From contig NZ_JAFWOM010000090.1 of the NCBI RefSeq assembly GCF_017545445.1, positions 1 to 49,423 of the forward strand: a stretch of 49,423 nt of DNA, read 5' to 3'. The stretch is from Fibrobacter sp. (GTDB taxonomy: Bacteria; Fibrobacterota; Fibrobacteria; Fibrobacterales; Fibrobacteraceae). The notes below the pieces were generated by a model. The model was not told where the DNA came from and did no database searches. It saw only the letters and a program-made list of their open reading frames with translations. This document shows positions 32,063 through 41,086 of the stretch, one piece after another. The first letter of the stretch is position 1, and every line of letters starts with the position of its first letter. A program made the position numbers and the translations under genes.

Positions 32063-33172
32063 TTAAAACGCATTGATTGCTCCAATGACTTCGGACACAT
32101 CATCGTCTGTAAGCACAGGGCTCATGGGAATGCTCAAAATCGTCTTTGCCATCGCTTCTGCAACAGGGTACTCGCCGCCAAATTCCCCAGCGTAAGCCAC
32201 TTGCAAATGCGGAGGAATCGGGTAATGAATAAGCGTTCCAACACCGCGTTTTTCCAAGAACCTTTGCAGGTCGTCGCGATCATTTTCACTCTTTAAGCGG
32301 ATTATAAACACATGCCAGACATGCTCCGACGGCGATCCCGGAAGCTCTGGCAGCAAGACCTTCGAATTCGTGATTTCGCGGCAATAACGCTCCGCAATTT
32401 TACGACGGCGTTCATTCGATTCGTCCAAATGCGGAAGTTTCGCAAGCAACAATGCGGCTTGCATTTCGTCCAAACGAGAATTCACTCCTTTAAATTTATT
32501 CACATACTTCTGCTCGGAGCCGTAATTGCCAAGGGCGCGGACGACGTTTGCGACATCCATATCGTTCGTCAATACCATTCCGGCATCGCCAAGCGCTCCC
32601 AAATTTTTTGTCGGGTAAAAGCTAAATGCAGCCGCAGAACCAAACGTCCCCGCAGAACGACCATCACAAAGACGCGCCCCATGAGCTTGAGCGCAATCTT
32701 CAAAAAGGAGCATTCCATGTGAATTGGCGAACTCGCAAATTTCATCCATCGCACACAGTCGCCCGTACAAATGAACCACCAAGATACCGCGAGTTTTCGC
32801 ACTGCAAGCATTTTTCAACCGCTTCGGATCCATGTTGAAATTCTCGGCAGGTTCCACAAGAACAGGCTTGAGTCCAACAGCGCTCACGGCAAGAATCGTC
32901 GCGATATACGTATTCGACGGCACCAGAATTTCATCGCCCGCATGCAAGCGCCCCAGTTCCATCGATGCACGCAGCATAAGCGTCAAAGCATCCAGACCGT
33001 TCCCAACACCGACCGCATATTTAACGCCGCAATATTCCGCAAACGCCTGCTCAAAACGCTCTCCGTACCGCCCACGAATAAACCACCCCGAATCCGCGAC
33101 ATCTATCGCGGCCTGACGCAGCACGTCATTGTACGGTTCGTTCAATCGTTTCAAGTCCAAAAAAGGAACCAT
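32063..33172 (-). CDS. DegT/DnrJ/EryC1-type sugar aminotransferase (FdtB/QdtB-like)
   Basis: This 369-residue PLP enzyme converts a keto-sugar nucleotide to an amino sugar for surface glycans. It has GNGLDALTL near residue 58, Asp159 in FEDCAQAHG, and the PLP lysine Lys189 in SFYPTKNLGALGDAG, with a late HVWHVFIIR and GTLIHYPIPPH. The pattern is closest to dTDP-3-keto-hexose aminotransferases (FdtB/QdtB), but the exact sugar is uncertain. It is the first gene of the glycan cluster 32063-33172 to 29725. Confidence 0.88.
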   Translation of the reverse strand: MVPFLDLKRLNEPYNDVLRQAAIDVADSGWFIRGRYGERFEQAFAEYCGVKYAVGVGNGLDALTLMLRASMELGRLHAGDEILVPSNTYIATILAVSAVGLKPVLVEPAENFNMDPKRLKNACSAKTRGILVVHLYGRLCAMDEICEFANSHGMLLFEDCAQAHGARLCDGRSAGTFGSAAAFSFYPTKNLGALGDAGMVLTNDMDVANVVRALGNYGSEQKYVNKFKGVNSRLDEMQAALLLAKLPHLDESNERRRKIAERYCREITNSKVLLPELPGSPSEHVWHVFIIRLKSENDRDDLQRFLEKRGVGTLIHYPIPPHLQVAYAGEFGGEYPVAEAMAKTILSIPMSPVLTDDDVSEVIGAINAF

Positions 33173-33222
33173 TGCATAAACTCCAGTTGAGTCGTTTGTT
33201 GCTAGCGGTTAGAAAGCAATAT

Positions 33223-33255
33223 AAAAAAAATCGGCTCCGATAAACGGAACCGATT
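33223..33255 (-). terminator. Terminator of the tRNA-Lys gene
   Basis: An 11-bp stem (AATCGGTTCCG / CGGAGCCGATT on the minus strand, one G-U) with five-base loop is followed by eight T. It begins three bases after the tRNA 3' end. Confidence 0.9.
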
Positions 33256-33257
33256 AC

Positions 33258-33330
33258 TGAGCTACGAAGGGCTCGAACCTTCGACCCACGCCTTAAAAGG
33301 GCGTTGCTCTACCAACTGAGCTAGTAGCCC
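33258..33330 (-). tRNA. tRNA-Lys (anticodon TTT)
   Basis: The 73-nt cloverleaf has acceptor stem GGGCTAC/GTAGCTC, D-arm with AGCTCAGTTGGTAGAGC, anticodon arm ACGCC-CTTTTAA-GGCGT with anticodon TTT, and T-arm GTTCGAGCC. The 3' CCA is not encoded. Confidence 0.97.
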
Positions 33331-33341
33331 GAGCAAGTCCA

Positions 33342-33370
33342 AATATAGTAAATCTTTTTCTTGTTGTAAA
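33342..33370 (-). promoter_or_regulatory. tRNA-Lys promoter
   Basis: On the minus strand, TTTACA, 17 bases, TATATT, ending 11 bases before the tRNA 5' end. Confidence 0.7.
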
Positions 33371-33478
33371 GGTATTAAAGCACGTAATAAATAAAAAAAA
33401 TGAAAACGGCACATCAAAAATTACCTATCCTACATGTTATACTCAAAAAAGTCATTAATTTTTTTATAAATTTGCATC

Positions 33479-34492
33479 ATGGATTTAATGAAAAAACTTT
33501 CAGCAATTGCAATGTGCGCTCTTACGTGTTCGGCAGCAGAACTTGGCTATTTTACTAAACACGATGCAGGAAAAGAAGCTTTTTCATTTTTATCTACTTT
33601 TGACAGCCCCCGCAATGCGGCACTTGAAAAATCAGCAGCGGCACTACCCTCCACCGATCCGACCATCACGCAATTGAACCCTGCAGCAGTCACCATCGCG
33701 AGCGATAAAAAACGCGTCGCTGCATTCCACTGGCAAACTGGCGAATTCGCAGGCAACGTGGGAACGCTCTCATACACGACACAGTTCGACAAATACATCG
33801 TACAAGTTTCGTACAACTGGAGTTCCGTCGGCACTATCGAAGGTTATAACGAGCTAGGAGAACCCACCGGCAAAGAGTACAATCCGTACAGCCAGCTTGC
33901 AACCGCTACCGTAGCATTCCCGATGAAGCACATCCGCTTCGGTGCAACCATCAAATTTGCCTCGGACTTCTTGACCGACGAAAGCGGAGACCAAACGGCC
34001 ATGGCAGCGGCATTTGACTGGGGCTTGACTTGGATGTCCGACACAAAAAACTATGGTTTTTCGTTTGTAGCAAGAGATTTCGGTGCCATGCTCCGCGGTT
34101 ATGTCAAGAATAACGCAGACAAGTTTTACACACCATCGCAGACGTTCGCCTTTGGCGGATTCCTCAAGCCTCGCAGCGTTCCGCGTTTGACTTTGTTTGC
34201 CGAAACAGACTTTCCACGTTACGCAGAACCAGACTTGAACCTCGGCGCCGAATATGCTCTTGGCGAATTTTTCCGCATCCGCGGAGGTTTTACACGCACA
34301 TGGCTTGACCTCTCCCGTGACATCAAGAGTCTTGCTTCCTCAGCAAGCAGGCCGGACGAGACAAACGAAAGCCGCTTATTCAGCCTTGGCCTTGGCTACA
34401 CCTCTAGCCTGTTCGCTTTTGATTACGCGTTCTCCTACCTTGCCGAAAGCTTAGGCTACGAACATAGGCTCGGTCTCCGCGTTGAATTTTAA
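33479..34492 (+). CDS. PorV/PorQ-type outer-membrane barrel
   Basis: The 337-residue product has a signal peptide (cleavage near SAAELG), then FSFLSTFDSPRNAALEKSAAA and the QLNPAAVT motif that resembles the NPA motif of the PorV/PorQ (UPF0164) family, followed by alternating beta strands to a terminal Phe (LRVEF). PorV shuttles cargo in type IX secretion and PorQ shares its fold; whether this protein serves type IX secretion cannot be shown here. ATG 33479 is used; ATG 33488 is an alternative. A GT-like gene follows after 16 bases and may be co-transcribed. Confidence 0.75.
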   Translation: MDLMKKLSAIAMCALTCSAAELGYFTKHDAGKEAFSFLSTFDSPRNAALEKSAAALPSTDPTITQLNPAAVTIASDKKRVAAFHWQTGEFAGNVGTLSYTTQFDKYIVQVSYNWSSVGTIEGYNELGEPTGKEYNPYSQLATATVAFPMKHIRFGATIKFASDFLTDESGDQTAMAAAFDWGLTWMSDTKNYGFSFVARDFGAMLRGYVKNNADKFYTPSQTFAFGGFLKPRSVPRLTLFAETDFPRYAEPDLNLGAEYALGEFFRIRGGFTRTWLDLSRDIKSLASSASRPDETNESRLFSLGLGYTSSLFAFDYAFSYLAESLGYEHRLGLRVEF

Positions 34493-34508
34493 CATTTCGA
34501 GATAAGCG

Positions 34509-35336
34509 ATGCGGCAGTTCGATGTTTTTGTTTTTAGCGAGAGCTTTGACGAAAGCGACGAACAGCACCGGAACAAAATCCAACCACCATTCACGGACGC
34601 CGAACTCGGCTGGTTCTTTACAAACGATTGGAACAAGCATTTAAACGAAATTGAAGGGGAATGGGTCGTTTTTGCGCACCCGAGCATCAAGATAGACCGT
34701 GATTTTTTGAATAACGTTGCAGACGTCACGGATAGTTTTCCGATGGTCGATGCGTTCGCCCCGAGGATTCGCACACAATCACCCAACAGCCCCAAAACTC
34801 CCGCCAGCACAGGCAAAAGAAAATTTCTTAGCGGGTATCTGCTGAAACGACCGCTGAAAGGTTCCGGCTTTGTAGAGATCGACGAGAACGCGCCATTGCG
34901 TTATGTCGCAGCACCGCACCCGTACCTCGCCGTTTTTTCGAGACGCATCATCCAGCGCACTGGCGGATTCGACACGACACTCCCGGAAAACGCAAGGCTC
35001 GCGGACTACACGCTCCGCATGATGCATGCCGGCGGCAAGATGTTCTCTGTACCCTACTTAGTAGCTCAAGCAACAAACGACGATGCTGAAGCCATTGCGG
35101 GGAACATCAGCAAAGAAAATGCGTACGATCTCGCAGGAATGCTAGACCTCAACTCCACCGCAATTATTTTATCCAAAGCATTCGGATTAGAAGCATCCTT
35201 GCCGTTTGCACTCCACCACCCAAGCGTTATTCCAACACTACTGCGTAATCGCAAAGAGCGTAAGCAAAAACGCGAAGCCGCGACACTACTTTCAAAGTTG
35301 AAAGCAGATTTTTTGAAAGAAGTGGTTAGTGGTTAG
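34509..35336 (+). CDS. Glycosyltransferase-like protein with a repeat-derived C-terminus
   Basis: The 275 residues contain GEWVVFAHPSIKIDRDFL near 45 and GGFDTTLPENARLADYTLRM near 165, the latter typical of the C-terminal half of GT2-type GT-A folds. The usual N-terminal nucleotide motif is weak, so it may be an inactive or unusual member. The last residues (EVVSG) and the TAG stop are supplied by a family C word (GTGGTTAGTGGTTAG), showing that the repeat reached into the gene end. Confidence 0.55.
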   Translation: MRQFDVFVFSESFDESDEQHRNKIQPPFTDAELGWFFTNDWNKHLNEIEGEWVVFAHPSIKIDRDFLNNVADVTDSFPMVDAFAPRIRTQSPNSPKTPASTGKRKFLSGYLLKRPLKGSGFVEIDENAPLRYVAAPHPYLAVFSRRIIQRTGGFDTTLPENARLADYTLRMMHAGGKMFSVPYLVAQATNDDAEAIAGNISKENAYDLAGMLDLNSTAIILSKAFGLEASLPFALHHPSVIPTLLRNRKERKQKREAATLLSKLKADFLKEVVSG

Positions 35337-35545
35337 GGACTAGACGAGAGACGAGAGACGAAAGAGGGAAACTTTTAGGCTCGTCATCCTGAACGAATGT
35401 GAAGGATCCAGTAAATTCTAGACATAACTGGATTCCTCATCCCTACGGGATTCTGAATGACGAGAAGCTAGGATTCGGGATAACAACCCCAGAAAGCCCC
35501 AATCCTTCCTACTGTCTACTTCCTACTGCCTACTGCGCCTTCGGC
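35320..35545. repeat. Composite repeat gap (C, D, B, C)
   Basis: Family C (to 35338), D (GACGAGAGACGAGAGACG, 35344 onward), a family B inverted pair (GTCATCCTGAACGAATGTGA ... GGATTCTGAATGACGAG, about 35382-35464), then CCTACTGTCTACTTCC words and a GCGCCTTCGGCGC hairpin. No gene is seen. Confidence 0.8.
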
Positions 35546-35547
35546 GC

Positions 35548-35580
35548 AAAAAAAAGAACCCCGTCATCAAGACGAGGTCC
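35548..35580 (-). terminator. Terminator of gapA
   Basis: On the minus strand, ACCTCGTC-TTGAT-GACGGGGT (8 bp, one G-U) is followed by TTC and eight T. It lies about 80 bases after the gapA stop. Confidence 0.8.
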
Positions 35581-35660
35581 AAAAGATTTTCTAGCGGAGG
35601 TGCGGGAATCTATTTGCTTTTAGGCTGTTGCGCCCGCACCACTAACACTATTTAAAAATC

Positions 35661-36740
<1,080 letters not shown>

Positions 36741-36861
36741 CTATTAAAATTTTTTTTAATTGTCCACTCATTCAAATAAAAAATTAATCGAATTGGACTT
36801 TTTTTAAACGGATTTACCTAATTTTGTGATGCTCCCCCCGAACCGAAGAAAAGGAAAAAGT

Positions 36862-38571
36862 ATGAGTGAAGACATTTTGGCTAAAATCGTACGGATGCGT
36901 CGCGAAGATATCGAACGACTCGGATTGAATTTCGGCATAGAAATCCCGAAAGCACGCCGCGTCGGTCATACGGAATTCCTCGGTAACGCAGGGGCGATTC
37001 TCGAAGTCAAGCGGGCATCGCCCTCCAAAGGCGATATCGCTCCCGATTTGGACCCGGTGGATTTAGCGAACACGTACGCCGAAGCTCATGCGCAAGCCGT
37101 TTCGGTGCTTACCGAAATGAACTTTTTCAAAGGTTCACTGCGCGATTTGATTGCAGTGGCAGATTTGATGGAGCGGAGACGCAAGCAAGGACAACACGCA
37201 TGCGCGGTGCTCCGCAAGGATTTCCTCTTGTACGAAGATGAAATCGACATCGCCTACCGCTGCGGTGCCGACGCAGTTTTGCTCATCGCCCGCATTTTGA
37301 ATGACGAACTGTTAATTAAGATGGCCAAACGCGCCCAAAGTTTTGACATGCAAGCATTTGTCGAAGTCCGTGAAACAGACGACTTGCGAAAGCTTAAACT
37401 CGTGACAGACGCACTCGGCGAAGGTGCTGCCAAGACCATCGTCGCTGGAGTCAATTCACGTGACCTCGCCACATTCCATACCGATCCGCTAGTTCCGGCA
37501 GGAATCCGCAACAAGCTCCCCGCCAAAGCCGTCTTTGAATCGGGCATCCACAGCGGCGCCGATGCCACCTATGCCCGCAGCCTCGGATTTACCGGCATCC
37601 TCGTCGGTGAAGCTGTCGCCAAGAATCCGCCGCTCGCAAAAGACGTTGTGAGTTCGTTCGAAGGCGGATGCGAAAACGCATGCGGCAAATTCTGGAAGGA
37701 ATACGCCGAACGCCGTGATGCCAAAAGATTGTCCGCTAAGTTCCCTGAGCTTGCCGAAGGGAACGTGCGGCCTCATCCGCTTGTCAAAATCTGCGGCATC
37801 ACCCGCGAAGAAGACGGTCTCCTTGCCGCAGAACTCGGCGCTGACATGCTTGGATTCGTGTTCAGCAAAACCAAACGCCTCACCACCGAAGAATTCGTTC
37901 GAAACTTCGCTGCAAAAATCCGTATGTGTCATCCTGAGCCCTTCGACAAGCTCAGGGACCTAAATAAGGTTGGTGAGCCTGTCGAACCACTACTCGTCGG
38001 TGTGATTACCGACCCCAATTCCGAAGAAGGCCAAACCGCCATCAAGCTCGCCCGCGAAGGCATCCTCGACGCAGTACAATTCCACGGGATTGCTCCCGCG
38101 CAATCGAACCTTGCATGTCATTGCTCTGTGAGCCATAACGACGGCGGTTCTCTTATGCGTGAGCAAGCTCCCGCGCAATCGAACCTTGCATGTCATTGCG
38201 AGCACGAAGTGCGAAGCAATCTCAATGCAGCCATTCCGCACTACTGCGCGGCCCGCGTTGGCGAAGATTCCGACTTCGAACAAGTGGCCACCCTCCGCAA
38301 AAATGGCGAACCCCGCGTTCTCCTCGATGCAAAAGTCGAAGGCATTCCCGGCGGCACAGGCAAGACAATCCCTGAATCGCTCCTCCGCGAAAAAGCAGGC
38401 GACATTCCGCTGTGGCTTGCAGGCGGCATCAATCCCGAAAACGTCGCGACAATCTGCGAAAAGTTCCACCCCGAACTCATTGACGTTTCAAGCGGCGTGG
38501 AAGACGCCCCCGGCATCAAGAATCACGACAAGATGCGAGCGCTGTTTGCGGCAATTTCCGCCGTGAAATAA
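36862..38571 (+). CDS. trpCF: Fused TrpC-TrpF with repeat-derived insertions in the TrpF half
   Basis: ATG 36862 after AAGG gives about 569 residues. The N-terminal half is indole-3-glycerol-phosphate synthase (ILEVKRASPSKG, VLRKDFLLYEDEI, ESGIHSGADA); the C-terminal half from about residue 307 is phosphoribosylanthranilate isomerase (LVKICGITREEDG, GADMLGFVFSKTKR, WLAGGINPENV). The two catalyse successive steps of tryptophan synthesis. Two in-frame insertions of repeat DNA add residues about 355-376 and 411-455. The second follows the conserved AVQFHG strand. Both fall at TIM-barrel loops, so folding may survive. Since catalytic motifs remain, activity is likely but unproven. A terminator follows at 38599-38625, so trpB is not in the same transcript. 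Confidence 0.92.
   Translation: MSEDILAKIVRMRREDIERLGLNFGIEIPKARRVGHTEFLGNAGAILEVKRASPSKGDIAPDLDPVDLANTYAEAHAQAVSVLTEMNFFKGSLRDLIAVADLMERRRKQGQHACAVLRKDFLLYEDEIDIAYRCGADAVLLIARILNDELLIKMAKRAQSFDMQAFVEVRETDDLRKLKLVTDALGEGAAKTIVAGVNSRDLATFHTDPLVPAGIRNKLPAKAVFESGIHSGADATYARSLGFTGILVGEAVAKNPPLAKDVVSSFEGGCENACGKFWKEYAERRDAKRLSAKFPELAEGNVRPHPLVKICGITREEDGLLAAELGADMLGFVFSKTKRLTTEEFVRNFAAKIRMCHPEPFDKLRDLNKVGEPVEPLLVGVITDPNSEEGQTAIKLAREGILDAVQFHGIAPAQSNLACHCSVSHNDGGSLMREQAPAQSNLACHCEHEVRSNLNAAIPHYCAARVGEDSDFEQVATLRKNGEPRVLLDAKVEGIPGGTGKTIPESLLREKAGDIPLWLAGGINPENVATICEKFHPELIDVSSGVEDAPGIKNHDKMRALFAAISAVK
37925..37989. repeat. Family B/E insertion in trpF
   Basis: GTCATCCTGAGCCCTTCGAC...AGCTCAGGG (a family B palindrome) is joined to GGTTGGTGAGCCTGTCGAAC, the reverse complement of the family E core in hrpB. 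It adds about 22 codons without stop or frameshift. Confidence 0.85.
38092..38226. repeat. Family A duplicated insertion in trpF
   Basis: A 33-bp sequence (GCTCCCGCGCAATCGAACC...TCATTGC) occurs identically at 38092-38124 and 38167-38199, 75 bp apart (25 codons). The second is followed by a family A end (GAGCACGAAGTGCGAAGCAA). It adds about 45 codons. Confidence 0.85.
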
Positions 38572-38598
38572 CATTCACAAAGCCGCAAAATGAAAATA

Positions 38599-38625
38599 GT
38601 CTCTCCGCCAAGGAGAGACTTTTTT
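38599..38625 (+). terminator. Terminator after trpCF
   Basis: GTCTCTCC-GCCAA-GGAGAGAC, an 8-bp perfect stem, followed by six T, 28 bases after the stop. Confidence 0.92.
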
Positions 38626-38759
38626 ATAGTTTATCAAGAACAATCACTCTTTTCCGTAGCACCATTTTCCGTTGGTTTTTATCGGATGATATTATATTGT
38701 AGCAGCGGAGCAGCCTACCAAGCGCAATAAAAAATTTACAATAAAACTTTACTAACCTA

Positions 38760-38920
38760 TTGACAGACAACGAGTTACGATGTATATTGTTAAATGTAAA
38801 GGTGAAATCGGCAATCCACTCAAACCGCTTGCGGGAGGGGTTCCCGTAAAACGGAACGGATTTGCAGGTTTCATCAAGTGTTTAGCAAAATGGCTTCCGA
38901 AATTTCGGAAGCCTTATTTT
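38760..38920 (+). ncRNA. Trp-leader-like RNA element E1 with promoter and terminator
   Basis: Promoter TTGACA (38760-38765), 17 bases, TATATT (38783-38788). A possible 15-residue ORF starts at GTG 38802 (MKSAIHSNRLREGFP, stop 38847-38849). A small hairpin GTTCC...GGAAC follows, then the conserved TTTCATCAAGTGTTT block, then an 11-bp perfect terminator stem (38892-38913) and T-rich tail. Layout and sequence match E2 and the trpB leader. The next gene on this strand is E2's, so E1 may act as a stand-alone short RNA of about 120 nt. Confidence 0.65.
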
Positions 38921-38944
38921 TATGTGTTGTCCAATAAAAACGGA

Positions 38945-39283
38945 TTACATTTCCTGCAAAGACGTGCATTGGTTCATAACGAATTCAAAAAGTTCATCCC
39001 TATTTTGATTCGTCATCGTTTTGTCATCCTTGTCGTTGTGGTAATTTTTCGTATAGCTCTTGTATTCCACAGTCGTGGCATCCACCCAAGTGTATTCTTC
39101 AACAAACTGGTACGAAGAATATTTAAACTTCCATACGTTATCTGTCTTGGCAAAGTTACAGCCCGCCGCCGGCAAGCCATCACCGCCGCCGCCACCACCA
39201 GCAGAAGAGCCTGAATCGCTGCCACAGGCCGTAAAGAGAGCCATCCCAATGGAAAGCGGAATTGCGAACAAAAGTTTCCTCAT
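38945..39283 (-). CDS. Small Gly-rich lipoprotein of unknown function
   Basis: The 112 residues have a signal ending in lipobox LFTAC (Cys20), a Ser/Gly-rich spacer (GSDSGSSAGGGGGGDG), then a short domain with two Cys (AAGCNFAKTDNVWKFKYSSY and FVMNQCTSL) that could pair. This lipobox plus Gly/Ser linker layout is frequent among Fibrobacter surface lipoproteins. It is convergent with E1, whose read-through would be antisense to it. Confidence 0.65.
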   Translation of the reverse strand: MRKLLFAIPLSIGMALFTACGSDSGSSAGGGGGGDGLPAAGCNFAKTDNVWKFKYSSYQFVEEYTWVDATTVEYKSYTKNYHNDKDDKTMTNQNRDELFEFVMNQCTSLQEM

Positions 39284-39513
39284 ATTATACTCCTTTTTAG
39301 AATAGTTTAAATTGTTCGTATCAGCAAATTACAAAACAAGCTCCCCCAAAACAAAGTTGTGCATAATTTTTTTTCAAACCATTGATGCTTAAAACAATTA
39401 CCATTAACGCTAAGATAATGTTGTAACAACATTTACAAGATGTCTGGATTGACTCAACGCCTCTACAGTTCTCAGAAGTTAAAATTTTATTACATAAATA
39501 TTTCATTAATCTA

Positions 39514-39675
39514 TTGACAGACAACGAGTTACAGTATATATTGATATACGTAAAGGTGAAATCGGTAATCCACTCAGACCGCTTGCGGGAGGGGTTCCCG
39601 TAAAACGGAACGGATTTACTGGTTTCATCAAGTGTTTGCAAATATGGCTTCCGGAACATACCGGAAGTCTTTTTT
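39514..39675 (+). ncRNA. Trp-leader-like RNA element E2 with promoter and terminator
   Basis: Promoter TTGACA (39514-39519), 17 bases, TATATT (39537-39542). A possible ORF GTG 39556 to TAA 39603 reads MKSVIHSDRLREGFP. Then come GTTCC/GGAAC pairing segments, GGTTTCATCAAGTGTTTG, and a 9-bp terminator stem GGCTTCCGG/CCGGAAGTC (39646-39669) with six T. It is nearly identical to E1 in long blocks. It precedes the pyrophosphatase gene at 39888 with a family B repeat between, just as the trp leader and a B repeat precede trpB. Confidence 0.65.
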
Positions 39676-39707
39676 ATTTTTCCACTAGCAGCAAAAAATT
39701 GGTATTT

Positions 39708-39850
39708 TTACGTCAGTCCAGTCAAATCTCAAATTTGCAATACAAGAAATAACTGGATCCTGCTCCTACGAACCTAAGAATTGTAAGCCAATAAATTGGC
39801 AACAATTCTATATCACGTCGTTCAGGATGACGAACGAACAAGTCTATTAA
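39708..39850. repeat. Family B inverted pair in front of the first DHH gene
   Basis: AACTGGATCCTGCTCCTACG on the left and GTCGTTCAGGATGACGAAC on the right flank an inner GAATTGT...ACAATTC hairpin. The DHH gene's own ribosome site (GAGGAAA) lies after it. Confidence 0.75.
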
Positions 39851-39887
39851 CAGCCAAACGGTATAACAAAGCTTTTGAGGAAACTTC

Positions 39888-40991
39888 ATGGACGCTACTC
39901 TTTGTTCCTGCGAAAAAATCTCGGCTGCAACCATATCCGATTGCAAGAGAAACTTTGAATTTACCGAAAGCATCGCAGCTATGGACTGGGGAAAAGGCAC
40001 AACTTACGTATTCGGCCATAAAACTCCCGATGTCGATGCGGTCGCCTCGTCGTTAAGCTATGCCGCCCTCATGCGGACCTTGGGGCATAACGCCGTTGCA
40101 AAAGTATCCAGCCCCGTCAATCGCGAAACAGCCTTTATCGCAAAACGCCTCGGCTTTGAGCTCCCAGAGCTGATGAAATCCGTCGAACCCGGGACTCGCC
40201 TGATTCTCACCGACCACGCCGAATTTGCACAGTCCGTCGATGGGGCGAGAGAGGCAAAGATTCTCCAAATCATCGACCACCACACGCCAGGAAACATCGA
40301 TACGATTTCGCCAAAACCTTACGTGCGGCGAGAACTCATAGGCGCGACTTGCACTCTCGTTTGGCTCCTTTACCAAGAAGCTGGATTCAAGATTGACGAT
40401 AACGCAGCACGCGTCTTGTTCGCCGGAGTCCTCTCGGACACGAAGAATTTGACCAAAGTAAATACGACAAGCATCGACATCATCGTTTTGAACGAACTCG
40501 CAAAGCAACTCCATTTATCACTCGATAGCGTACAAAGTCTTTATCAAGAGATGTCCGCCGCCACACTCGATTACAGTGGCATGACAGACAAAGAAATTTT
40601 CCTCGACAATTACAAAGATTACGAAATCGAAGGTTTCAATATTGGAATTGCGAGTAGCGATTGGAGCGACTACGCCACGCAAAACGACTTTTTCAAAAAA
40701 CAATTAGCAGTGATGCCCGAAATCGCACAGGATAAGAGACGCGACATGCTTTTTGCAAAGATAGACTCGCCCACTCTAGCCGCAGAACCAACTGAAAAAG
40801 GCAAACTTGTTCTAACGACAGCATCTTACATTCTCTATTACGGCAACGGCACAAATGCGGATTTCGCAAAGAAAATCGCCGAAACCGCCTTCGGAAAATC
40901 AATCACAGAAGGGATCTGCTTTTCCCAAACGCCATTGAACCGCAAAACGCATGTGGTGCCGATGATTACCGAAATCATCAAGAAAATGTAA
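39888..40991 (+). CDS. Manganese-type family II inorganic pyrophosphatase (DHH), cytoplasmic-looking
   Basis: The 367 residues show the DHH phosphoesterase order: FGHKTPDVDAVASS (family FGHKNPDTDA with N to T), LTDHAEFAQS, IIDHHTPG, GVLSDTKNLT, and the C-terminal DHHA2 substrate motif NRKTHVVP (SRKxxVVP in PpaC). It should hydrolyse pyrophosphate with Mn2+/Co2+. It is about 55 residues longer than typical PpaC, with a non-conserved N-terminus that lacks a good signal peptide; a start at the MDWGKG Met is possible but GAGGAAA supports ATG 39888. A tandem paralogue follows after 95 bases. Confidence 0.85.
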   Translation: MDATLCSCEKISAATISDCKRNFEFTESIAAMDWGKGTTYVFGHKTPDVDAVASSLSYAALMRTLGHNAVAKVSSPVNRETAFIAKRLGFELPELMKSVEPGTRLILTDHAEFAQSVDGAREAKILQIIDHHTPGNIDTISPKPYVRRELIGATCTLVWLLYQEAGFKIDDNAARVLFAGVLSDTKNLTKVNTTSIDIIVLNELAKQLHLSLDSVQSLYQEMSAATLDYSGMTDKEIFLDNYKDYEIEGFNIGIASSDWSDYATQNDFFKKQLAVMPEIAQDKRRDMLFAKIDSPTLAAEPTEKGKLVLTTASYILYYGNGTNADFAKKIAETAFGKSITEGICFSQTPLNRKTHVVPMITEIIKKM

Positions 40992-41086
40992 TTATTTCAT
41001 AACACGTAACCTCAGAAATTTCATTTATCAAAATAAATTTACATTATTTTGTCAACTACGTAACAAAAATAAACTATTTTTGTAAT

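Noticed and set aside
38780..39214. 144-codon ORF starting MYIVKCKGEIGNP
   Set aside because: Its ATG overlaps the -10 box of the E1 promoter, and the frame crosses the E1 terminator and runs antisense to a lipoprotein gene. The paralogous E2 has no ATG there.
39321..39659. 112-codon minus-strand ORF starting MFRKPYLQTLDE
   Set aside because: It is the reverse of element E2, including its terminator and promoter, and has no ribosome site or recognisable domain.
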